DNA from: Ichthyocystis sparus
Lineage (GTDB): Bacteria; Pseudomonadota; Gammaproteobacteria; Burkholderiales; 2013Ark19i
Length of the DNA stretch: 5,341 bases
Assembly: GCF_900078755.1 (NCBI RefSeq)
Contig: NZ_FKIH01000030.1
Reading direction: 5' to 3' (one strand)
The notes under the pieces are model-generated. The model was given only the letters and a program-made list of their open reading frames with translations. It had not been told where the DNA came from and did no database searches. The number at the start of each line of letters is the position of its first letter. The stretch's first letter is position 1. A program made the translations under genes and the position numbers. Shown piece by piece: positions 1 to 5,341 of the stretch.

Positions 1-333
1 CAAAAAATCTAGCAAACTACCCTTGACATCCGATAGTACTTGAATCTCAGAAAGAGAATTTACAAAATCAGGGCGGTACCTGGCATGGTACTCACCAAAG
101 CACATAGACACAAAACTAGCCTCACATGTTGCCCTGTAGGTCAATAACCAAATAGCTCTTTCGGCCACCGAAAGCCTGCTACTCATTTCTGACGGGAACT
201 GTTCTCTTACCATGTCCTCGTAAACACTTATAGCAAGTGAACCAATTTCAGAAAAGAGATCTTCAATCATTAGAGCGCACTCAGGAAGTACCATAGCACA
301 CAGTGAAGCACAATCCTGAACAGAAACAGAGGA
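1..333 (-). other. Domain D3 of the large repeat protein, cut by the window edge
   Basis: This is the third domain copy, starting SSVSVQDCASLCAMVLPEC and reaching SLLDFL at the edge. It is nearly a repeat of D1 in protein and DNA, giving an A-B-A order of domain types. By comparison with D1, about 60-70 further residues of the domain should lie to the left of position 1. High DNA similarity between D1 and D3 (offset of about 1.43 kb) makes recombination between them possible. Confidence 0.8.
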
Positions 334-2367
334 CTTTCCAGTACCCACAGGTGATGTTACAACGGCAGAGACAGTAGCACGCACAGATACACTAGGTTGA
401 CCACTTCCTAACGTCCTGCTTTTAGCTATCACACGTTTTCTATACTTTTCATATCCGGGGGAAACTGAAAATGCCACTGCAGGAATACCAACAGCATCGG
501 AAGCATTAACAAGATCTTCACAAACAACACCACTCAATGACTCGCCTTCTAGTTCAGAAAAAACTTTATCAGTTAATTCATCCCACTCCGAGTTAAATGT
601 AGACCTAACTTCCTCAAGAAGTGCACAATCCAGTTTCGATAAAAAACTTAGTAACTCACCTCCAGTTAATTGTACTAGCCTATGATCAGAGGAACCCGAA
701 AGTACTCGAATATCACCAAGAGAACGTACAAAATCAGGACGATAATTGGAATGATACAAACAAAGACACTTAGCTATAAAATTAACCGAATGAAGTTCCT
801 TATAAGTTCTGCACCAAATAACCCGAACAACACCTGAAAGTTCACCTCTCACAGCCATTAAGAGACGATACAGTCCCTTCGAGCAGGACATTCTGGCAGA
901 TCTACGAATTGCATAAAAGAGATCACAAATTATTCTAGCACTATCAGGGTGTAATTTAACACCCAGCAAATCAACACATTGAACAGACAATGAAGCACCA
1001 GAGGAAGAGGCAGTTAGAGCACTCGCTTCGGTAGAAACAAGCGGCTCCTCAATAATCTCGATATCAGGAGAGGACAGCATAGCCGATTCAGAAGGTGCGG
1101 CACCAGAGTCCTCTCCTAATGGCAACGAAGAACCCAACTGTGAACCAGATTGAGATGATAATGATTGGGGAACGGTAGGAGAAGAGTGCGTAAGTCCTTT
1201 AACACTAGCAGACCCCGATACTGTGCCCTTCTTACTACTTCCTTCTTTTGTAGGAACTTCTACATTTGCCGATAACGCTACTGCTGGAATGCCAGCAACA
1301 TTAAGAACTCTAACAAAATCTCCACAGCTAATGGCACTCAAGGATCCCTCTTCCAGAGAAACGGAAACTTCACTCCAAGAAGAGTTAAAAATATACTCCA
1401 CCTCTCTAAGAACAGCACAATCTAGCTCCAATAAAAAATCTAGCAAACTACCATCGGCATCCGATAATATCTGAATCTTAGAAAGAAAAATAGAACGCAC
1501 AAAACGAGGGCGGTACTTGGCATGGTACTCACCAAGGCACATGGACACAAAACTAGTCTCACACATTGCCATATGGGTCGAGTACCAAATAGCTTCTTCG
1601 GTCACTGAAAGCTCGTCACTTACTTCTGGTGAGAGTTGTTCGCTTATCATGTACTCGTAAACACTCCTAGCAAATACACCAACCTTAGAAAAGAGATCTT
1701 TAATCATTGGGAGGCACTCAGGAAGTACCATAGCATGCAGTGAAGAACAATCCGGAACAGAAACAGAGGATTTTTTAGAACAAACCCTTCCCCTACCTTT
1801 TCTAGCACCCACTCCCTTATCCGTAGTAGTTGTTGAGGAAGAAGCAACCACGGAAGTACCTCTCTTTTTGGCAGGAGCTTTACCCTTAGCACTCACCCCC
1901 TTACCTATAGCAGCGGTTGGGGAAGAATCAACTGCGGAAGTACCTCGCTTTTTGGCAGGAGCTTTACCCTTACTCTTAGCACTAACCCCCTTACTTATAG
2001 CAGCGGTTGGGGAAGAATCAACTGCGGAAGTACCTCGCTTTTTGGCAGGAGCTTTACCCTTACTCTTAGCACTAACCCCCTTACTTATAGCAGTAGTTAA
2101 GGGAGAAGCAACTACGGAAGTACCTCGCTTTTTGGCAGGAGCTTTACCTTTACCCTTAGCACTCACCCCCTTACATATCTTAACAACAGGCAAAGAAGAC
2201 CCATCAACCCTAGATGATGCTACAGCAGCAGCAACAGATTCTTCAGCAGCAACAGATTCTTCAGCAGCAACAGATTCTTCAGCAGCAACAGATTCTTCAG
2301 CAGCAACAGATTCTTCAGCAGGCAGAGAAGCAGAGGCAACACTAGCTACAGGTAAAGCAGGATACAC
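1..2367 (-). CDS. Large modular repeat protein, C-terminus beyond the window (at least 789 aa); candidate secreted or DNA-binding protein
   Basis: I do not recognise this gene by name. The minus frame is open from GTG at 2365-2367 to position 1, 789 codons without a stop; the 3' end lies outside. Residues about 17-46 are five AEESVA hexapeptides. Residues about 63-190 are lysine-rich 30-residue repeats with the core KGKAPAKKRGTS. Residues about 207-369, 462-637 and 684-789+ are three copies of one domain (shared motifs: CL..YH..YRP.FVRS, LLDFL..LDCA, FNS.W, SLS....C.D, GIPAVA). The linkers are Ser/Gly/Pro-rich. No signal peptide or membrane segment is apparent. GTG was chosen because a stop (TAA, 2383-2385) lies just upstream in frame, a GAGGGGGG Shine-Dalgarno sits 5 nt away, and the same start context is kept in the decayed paralog at 5116. 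The lysine block resembles histone-H1-like bacterial proteins and nuclear localisation signals, so a secreted host-directed or nucleic-acid-binding role is possible but unproven. In-frame domain conservation makes the gene itself very likely real. Confidence 0.88.
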   Translation of the reverse strand, partial: MYPALPVASVASASLPAEESVAAEESVAAEESVAAEESVAAEESVAAAVASSRVDGSSLPVVKICKGVSAKGKGKAPAKKRGTSVVASPLTTAISKGVSAKSKGKAPAKKRGTSAVDSSPTAAISKGVSAKSKGKAPAKKRGTSAVDSSPTAAIGKGVSAKGKAPAKKRGTSVVASSSTTTTDKGVGARKGRGRVCSKKSSVSVPDCSSLHAMVLPECLPMIKDLFSKVGVFARSVYEYMISEQLSPEVSDELSVTEEAIWYSTHMAMCETSFVSMCLGEYHAKYRPRFVRSIFLSKIQILSDADGSLLDFLLELDCAVLREVEYIFNSSWSEVSVSLEEGSLSAISCGDFVRVLNVAGIPAVALSANVEVPTKEGSSKKGTVSGSASVKGLTHSSPTVPQSLSSQSGSQLGSSLPLGEDSGAAPSESAMLSSPDIEIIEEPLVSTEASALTASSSGASLSVQCVDLLGVKLHPDSARIICDLFYAIRRSARMSCSKGLYRLLMAVRGELSGVVRVIWCRTYKELHSVNFIAKCLCLYHSNYRPDFVRSLGDIRVLSGSSDHRLVQLTGGELLSFLSKLDCALLEEVRSTFNSEWDELTDKVFSELEGESLSGVVCEDLVNASDAVGIPAVAFSVSPGYEKYRKRVIAKSRTLGSGQPSVSVRATVSAVVTSPVGTGKSSVSVQDCASLCAMVLPECALMIEDLFSEIGSLAISVYEDMVREQFPSEMSSRLSVAERAIWLLTYRATCEASFVSMCFGEYHARYRPDFVNSLSEIQVLSDVKGSLLDFL
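460..1000 (-). other. Domain D2 of the large repeat protein
   Basis: This is the second domain copy, diverged from D1 and D3. It carries DLFYAIRRSARMSCSKGLY, VIWCRTYKELHSVNFIAKC, YHSNYRPDFVRSL, SSDHRLVQLTGGELLSFL, LDCALLEEV, FNSEW and VGIPAVAFS. It shares the skeleton of D1 (IW, YH..YRP.FVRS, LDCA, FNS.W, GIPAVA) but has its own extra segment SSDHRLVQLTGGEL. Both domains of the decayed paralog at 3353-5116 are of this D2 type, which marks D2 as probably the ancestral form. It is followed by a basic linker (YEKYRKRVIAKSRTLGSG). Confidence 0.78.
1263..1770 (-). other. Domain D1 of the large repeat protein
   Basis: This is the first of three homologous domains. It runs from SSVSVPDCSSLHAMVLPEC through MCLGEYHAKYRPRFVRS, SLLDFLLELDCAVL and FNSSW to VAGIPAVALS. 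It is very close to D3, including at DNA level: 1432-1770 aligns with 1-333, with one two-codon insertion (RSIFLSK against NSLSE). It is more distant from D2. I do not recognise the fold; predicted content is mostly helical by composition, with several conserved cysteines (PEC, LDCA, SCGDF). Confidence 0.8.
1857..2180 (-). repeat. Lysine-rich tandem repeats, 84-90 bp (28-30 aa), four units
   Basis: Units begin at 1857 (84 bp), 1941 (90 bp), 2031 (90 bp) and 2121 (diverging near 2176). The second and third are identical over roughly their first 60 bases. Each encodes KGVSAKSKGKAPAKKRGTS followed by about 11 residues rich in Ala, Val, Ser and Thr. A degenerate fifth unit at about 1795-1856 encodes DKGVGARKGRGRV. 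The 84-bp unit lacks two codons of the AKSKGK part, so the frame is kept. The composition (Lys/Ala/Pro with KKR clusters) resembles the tails of histone H1-like proteins and classical nuclear localisation signals; that resemblance is compositional only. Confidence 0.93.
2231..2320 (-). repeat. Five perfect 18-bp tandem repeats encoding AEESVA
   Basis: The plus-strand unit gcaacagattcttcagca occurs five times head to tail with no mismatch. Read on the minus strand in the frame of the large gene it gives AEESVA five times, so each unit adds two glutamates. The unit is a multiple of three, so gain or loss of copies would change protein length without breaking the frame. Perfect identity suggests recent expansion. 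Confidence 0.97.
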
Positions 2368-2372
2368 AACAA

Positions 2373-2380
2373 CCCCCCTC
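2373..2380 (-). promoter_or_regulatory. Shine-Dalgarno sequence GAGGGGGG of the large repeat gene
   Basis: On the minus strand GAGGGGGG is followed by a 5-nt spacer (TTGTT) and then GTG. This decides the start: no ATG exists in frame between the upstream stop and the repeats, and the paralog has GAGAGG at the same spot with the same spacer. Confidence 0.72.
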
Positions 2381-2442
2381 GCTTATTGTTTATTCTTATC
2401 TGCTATTTCTAATTGGCACTAGCATCAATTTCTACTTTTATT

Positions 2443-2498
2443 CTACTTATCTACTTATCTACTTATCTACTTATCTACTTATCTACTTATCTACTTAT
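2443..2498. repeat. Seven perfect 8-bp tandem repeats (minus strand ATAAGTAG) in the leader
   Basis: The plus-strand unit ctacttat occurs seven times without a mismatch, about 75 bases upstream of the GTG start of the large gene and between it and the candidate TATAAT box. An imperfect unit (tctactttt) lies on the gene-proximal side. The unit is not a multiple of three and the region is not coding, so copy number changes would alter leader length or spacing rather than protein. A single copy (5127-5134) abuts the start of the decayed paralog. Confidence 0.95.
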
Positions 2499-2584
2499 TG
2501 TCATCAACTCAAACTCAAGCAGAAAAACTCCCACGACTAACAAACCCAAGATGACAACCCACTCATCCGCGAAACAACTTGCAT

Positions 2585-2590
2585 ATTATA
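2585..2590 (-). promoter_or_regulatory. Candidate -10 box TATAAT for the large repeat gene
   Basis: A perfect TATAAT reads on the minus strand (AGTTATAATATG). Transcription from here would give a leader of roughly 210 nt that includes the 8-bp repeats. The -35 is poor: the hexamer at the usual distance is TGTGAA (2608-2613), and TTGGGT (2613-2618) is too far away. A run of eight T (2594-2601) lies in the spacer just upstream. In AT-rich DNA a lone TATAAT can occur by chance. Confidence 0.4.
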
Positions 2591-2594
2591 ACTA

Positions 2595-3352
2595 AAAAAA
2601 ACAAACATTCACACCCAATACCAATAAAACTAATTGGCTGCATAGATGAATAAGAATAAATAAAGTATCAATCACAATGCACTAATTGTGCCATTACTTA
2701 ACTGAACAAATGTGCAATAATAACATGCGCAATAACAACTTCTCTCTCCGCTCACTGTTTGTATTTATCATTTCAGCGTCCTCATCCTATCATCAACCCA
2801 GACACAACGCCATGAATAGGTATAGTCACCATTATTCTTATAGCTCAATTAGCTCAATTTATAAAATAACTCACACTATCCACACTACCAAACTCACATC
2901 CTCAAAAGCAGTAGTTACTATGCACAAAGACTAAGGCAAAATAAAACCCCAGCGGGCCATGGTAGCTCGTATATAGCTTAAAAAAAAATAAATATTTACA
3001 TCCAATAAACGACAACTAATTATACAAACAAAAGTATTGTATTAATATATGGTGCATCAATTGATCATTATTTACCTGCAATACTTAAAACCTAGATTAT
3101 ATCGACTCAATAAAAAAATAAAAAAACTGATCCAAGTCAAATGTCACACATGTTTTCCCAACTACTTCATGATCAATGTGAGATACATAATTAATCATTC
3201 GCTCTAAAAATACAAATGGCGCCCTCATATGAAAAAACACAATGCACAACACTAAACGTAGTATAAAGACACCACCCACACACAAAAACTCATAAAATTA
3301 TGTTACCCCGGTAGTGATAAATAAAATCTATTTTTATAATGAACTCCTCCTT
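2595..3352. other. AT-rich spacer with no supportable gene
   Basis: About 750 bases between the upstream region of the intact gene and the end of the decayed paralog. Open frames here are short, lack convincing ribosome sites and have low-complexity products rich in Tyr, Ser, His or Phe. Visible small structures are a 6-bp inverted repeat at 2673-2690, a 9-bp direct repeat (tagctcaat twice, 2841-2858) and A-runs near 2980-2990. No tRNA-like cloverleaf or strong terminator (GC-rich stem plus T-run) was seen. Confidence 0.6.
2673..2690. repeat. Small inverted repeat CACAAT-N6-ATTGTG
   Basis: Perfect 6-bp arms separated by GCACTA, about 85 bases upstream of the candidate TATAAT of the large gene. 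It could be a dimeric operator site, but it is short and such palindromes occur by chance in AT-rich DNA. No T-run follows on either strand, so it is unlikely to be a terminator. Confidence 0.25.
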
Positions 3353-3940
3353 TTACACCCTCCTCATCACACCTCTATCCCTAACAGAAACTGAACCACT
3401 TGATTCAGCAAAAAGTAGTAATTAAGGTGGCAGTACTCGGTTCATCAATGCTGTATTACCCAAATCATCTTCCATAGCAGCAACATCTACTAGCGGAACA
3501 TTGACAACAACACCAACAGGTGCAGAAGAAGAAGGTCCAGCAGCAATACCATTACTCGCAGGTACCCAAATAGGATCCTTAACTAACTGCATAATTAAAG
3601 AAGAAAGCGATTCATCTCCTGAACCTCAAAACTTAGAAACAGCACCAATTGCAATCAATCTAACTACAATTTCTCTAGCCGGCGAAAAATCAGAAAAAAT
3701 ATCAGCAGCTACTTCTAACTCAAACGGAGATAAAGACAGGGATTAAGATGAATATAAAGATGAGAGTGAAGGTAAAGACAATTCGTCTTCTAAAACTCGC
3801 AAAGCATAAGCAACAACATCCACAGTTGAGACTAAAAAATCTCAACTAATAATCGAAGAAGACTCACCAAAGATAGGTAACACAGCAACAGACTCAGCAA
3901 TAAGAGTCAAAGAAGATTCAGGCCGAGGCTTAGAAGACAA
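3353..3940 (-). pseudogene. Decayed paralog, part C: Ser/Val-rich tail with four internal stops
   Basis: One minus frame of about 195 codons reads as protein-like text but carries TGA (3842-3844), TAA (3743-3745), TGA (3626-3628) and TAA (3422-3424) before its last stop at 3353-3355. The segments include SKPRPESSLTLIAESVAVLP, DFLVSTVDVVAYALRVLEDE, ELEVAADIFSDFSPAREIVV, SLIMQLVKDPIWVPASNG and NVPLVDVAAMEDDLGNT. It has the same Ser/Val/Ala/Glu flavour and strand as parts A and B and follows them directly, so it is probably the C-terminal end of the same dead gene. ELEVAADIFSDFSPAREIV weakly recalls the front of D2 (PDSARIICDLFYAIRRSAR). Its counterpart in the intact gene would lie beyond the left edge, so the link cannot be confirmed here. 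A reading in which stops are suppressed is not credible because UAA and UGA both occur. Confidence 0.62.
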
Positions 3941-4047
3941 TTATAGTTAATACTGAAGTTGCGAAAGAGTGTGGTTATAGGAGAAGACTGATCAAAACAC
4001 TTCCCTAACAGCAACAAGGGTCATAATTGCGCCTCAGACCAATGAAG

Positions 4048-4689
4048 CTACGTACTGGAAGATGAAACTTTACTACTACTTCCCAACATCTTACGCTTAG
4101 CTCTTAAGAAGTATCTAATATATCCCAGTGGACCTCCAGTTACTGATGGAGTAATACCTAGATGTATATAGCCCCGATAAAAAAAATCTAGTAACCCAAT
4201 TCCCTTTAGCGGCACTGACCTACGATCATAGGAACATGATAATACTTGAATACCATCAAGAGCACGTATAAAGTCAGTATAGTGCCTAAAATGATATGCA
4301 CAAAACACCTACATATAAAATTATATTTTCGCATTTCCTCATAATTTTTGCACTAAATAGCTCGCCCAGTCCTATAAAGTCTACACTATTCATCACTTTC
4401 ATGAAGAAGTAGCAAAATCACCGCCTATGTGACCTTCCAGCGCAATAGGATCAGAGGAAAATCCATCACCAAAAGCTTCAGCAGAAAACAACCTAATCAA
4501 TTCTGAAGGTGGGCCATAAAACTCTCCTAATATAGTAACAAAAACCTTGGCTGTAACTCAGGTTAAGACTGAGGCAATTGAAGCGATTGAGAACAAATGG
4601 CAAAGAGAGAACAAGATCAACAGCGTCACCTCCTGAAGCACCTCCAACTATACCTCCATTACTACTTTCTGGACGTACAATTTTTATTC
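4048..4689 (-). pseudogene. Decayed paralog, part B: linker and second D-type domain, internally deleted
   Basis: The first stretch resembles the D1-D2 linker of the intact gene: RPESSNGGIVGGASGGDA, then, in another frame, a Ser-rich part and LGEFYGPPSE (intact: LGEDSGAAPSE). The domain follows: RAI then TAG (4353-4355) where the intact gene has Trp in VIWCRTY, then CKNYEEMRKYNFICRCF. A T-run shortened by one base (about 4302-4305) shifts the frame to AYHFRHYTDFIRALDGIQVL and YDRRSVPLKGIGLLDFF. The middle of the domain is then deleted and the text resumes at GITPSVTGGPLGYIRYFLRAK and RKMLGSSSKVSSSST, matching GIPAVAFSVSPGYEKYRKRV and AKSRTLGSG. The last 86 codons (4308 to 4048) form an open frame that might be called a small gene, but it begins inside a domain. 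Confidence 0.8.
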
Positions 4690-5116
4690 CTAAAACGTTT
4701 CGTAAATCTTTTTGGGCTCTACAATTGCCACCCTAGGAACACAGAAAATATCGAGAGCAATAGTAAAGTTTTCACAACTAACATCACCCAATAATCCCTC
4801 TTTTATTTCAAAAAAAACTCTCCTGGCTATTTAACCTCACTTCAAATTAAACACAGAATTGACTATATCACTAACAGCACAATCTGTTTCTACAAAAAAT
4901 TCAGCAATCCACTTCCTGTTAGCGGGACTAACATACGATCGGAGAAACTTGATAATACTTGAATGTCAGTAGTAGCAAGAGTACGTATAAAATCAGGGAG
5001 GTGTTCTACATGGCACACACAAAAGCACCTGTATATTCTCTATTGCTATTCCTAGAGTCCCCGCTCTCTGAGGTACCACCAATAACAGCAGCACTGTTTG
5101 TAAATGCAGGACACAC
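4690..5116 (-). pseudogene. Decayed paralog, part A: start region and first D-type domain
   Basis: The minus strand keeps GTG (5114-5116) with the GTTGTTGTG start context, then about 33 codons (N-terminus PAFTNSAAVIGGTSESGDS), then a frameshift into RCFCVCHVEHLPDFIRTL and FSDRMLVPLTGSGLLNF. These match the D2 motifs YHSNYRPDFVRSL and SSDHRLVQLTGGELLSFL. A one-base loss near 4883-4890 (CTGGAT to CAGAT) shifts the frame to ETDCAVSDIVNSVFNLK, then TGA (4837-4839) replaces the conserved Trp codon of FNSEW and TAA (4831-4833) follows. It continues as ARRVFFEIKEGLLGDVSCEN and FCVPRVAIVEPKKIYETF, with a stop at 4690-4692. The front half of the domain is missing. The lesions are clear, so a functional full-length product is not expected. 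Confidence 0.82.
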
Positions 5117-5121
5117 AACAA

Positions 5122-5134
5122 CCTCTCTACTTAT
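5122..5134 (-). promoter_or_regulatory. Conserved start region of the paralog: GAGAGG ribosome site and one 8-bp unit
   Basis: Upstream of GTG at 5114-5116 the minus strand has GAGAGG (5122-5127) with the same 5-nt spacer as the intact gene. One copy of ATAAGTAG (5127-5134), the unit repeated seven times in the intact gene's leader, abuts it. Similarity between the two leaders extends about 40-50 bases further upstream, with gaps. Confidence 0.55.
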
Positions 5135-5341
5135 TGGTGGTTATATTTATCGCTTTTATTACTTTGACATGTAGATACAGGACTCGCACATACACCAAAA
5201 CAAAGCTTGTGTGGAACGATATGTCATATACGATACCAAACACTCGTATGTATAAATGTTTTAAAATATTGCCTGCAATGCTCAAAATCTATATTCATCA
5301 AATAAGGAAAAACAAATACCGATCAATATTTTTGTGATGAA
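5135..5341. other. AT-rich region upstream of the decayed paralog
   Basis: No supportable gene was seen. On the minus strand it should hold the former promoter of the paralog, but no convincing paired -35/-10 stands out. A plus-strand open frame crossing this region runs antisense to the paralog start and has no domain support. Confidence 0.5.

Noticed and set aside
1223..1474. Plus-strand open frame of 83 codons
   Set aside because: Antisense to domain D1 and the adjoining linker, with no ribosome site or independent support.
1704..1892. Minus-strand 62-codon frame
   Set aside because: Another frame of the same strand inside the large gene; its Leu/Phe-rich product comes from shifted reading of the D1 start.
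1868..2422. Plus-strand open frame of 184 codons with Ala/Leu/Pro-rich repeats and SAATDS repeats
   Set aside because: It is the antisense reading of the 30-residue and AEESVA repeats of the minus-strand gene. Repeats whose length is a multiple of three keep several frames open by chance. The minus frame is far longer and has conserved domains.
1857..2498. Tandem repeats considered as a CRISPR array
   Set aside because: The units are contiguous without unique spacers, and two of the three arrays are in-frame coding repeats.
2700..2760. Possible further copy of the start context on the minus strand (GAGCGGAGAGAGAAGTTG)
   Set aside because: It only loosely resembles the conserved start context and no D-type coding text follows it.
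2686..2934. Plus-strand open frame of 82 codons rich in Ser, Tyr, His and Asn
   Set aside because: Composition is what AT-rich non-coding DNA yields; no ribosome site and no domain.
3097..3285. Minus-strand open frame of up to 62 codons ending in a Phe-rich segment
   Set aside because: It begins at TTG, or at an internal ATG giving about 43 codons, has no visible Shine-Dalgarno, sits in T-rich spacer DNA and resembles nothing I know. Chance is the simplest explanation, although a small unknown gene cannot be excluded.
3310..3345. Possible terminator after part C
   Set aside because: The AAAATAGATTTT palindrome is short and purely AT, with no GC stem, so it is not convincing.
3501..3746. Plus-strand open frame of 81 codons
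   Set aside because: Antisense to part C of the decayed paralog, whose minus frame reads as family-like text over a longer stretch.
4597..5337. Three plus-strand frames (4597-4794, 4959-5174, 5104-5337)
   Set aside because: The first two are antisense to domain and linker remnants; the third overlaps the start region of the decayed paralog and its upstream DNA. None has a recognisable product.

Overview
The window reads as part of the accessory genome of an obligate intracellular bacterium. Coding DNA looks only moderately AT-rich and the spacers are clearly AT-rich. Non-coding and decayed DNA takes up more than half of the window. The one intact gene encodes a repeat-built, Ser/Val/Lys-rich protein without a recognisable enzyme fold. 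This combination, a lone modular repeat protein beside a decayed paralog, recalls Anaplasmataceae such as Anaplasma phagocytophilum. That assignment is an impression from style, not from a recognised gene. No tRNA, rRNA, insertion sequence or CRISPR array was seen.

Everything supportable as coding lies on the minus strand. Positions 2367 down to 1 hold one uninterrupted reading frame of 789 codons that runs off the left edge. It starts with GTG behind a strong Shine-Dalgarno sequence. In order it encodes a short N-terminus, five acidic hexapeptides (AEESVA), four lysine-rich repeats of about 30 residues (core KGKAPAKKRGTS) plus a degenerate fifth, then three homologous domains of about 180 residues (D1, D2, D3; D3 cut by the window edge) joined by Ser/Gly-rich linkers. 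Its leader carries seven perfect copies of an 8-bp unit, with a TATAAT box further upstream.

Positions about 2595-3352 are an AT-rich spacer with no supportable gene.

Positions 5116 down to 3353 hold the wreck of a paralog on the same strand. It keeps the start context of the intact gene (GTTGTTGTG, then TCCTGC two bases later), a D-type domain, a Ser/Gly-rich linker, a second D-type domain and then a Ser/Val-rich tail. Nonsense codons and single-base frameshifts interrupt it throughout, and two conserved Trp codons have become stops. It has neither the acidic nor the lysine-rich repeats. It therefore shows the ancestral architecture and hints at what the C-terminus of the intact gene, outside the window, may look like.

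The interesting object is the intact gene. It combines opposite-charge repeat blocks, a histone-H1-like or nuclear-localisation-like lysine block, a duplicated domain that I cannot assign to any family, and short tandem repeats in both leader and coding region that could vary in copy number. A secreted, host-directed (possibly nucleus-directed) protein is a reasonable hypothesis, but it is inference only.
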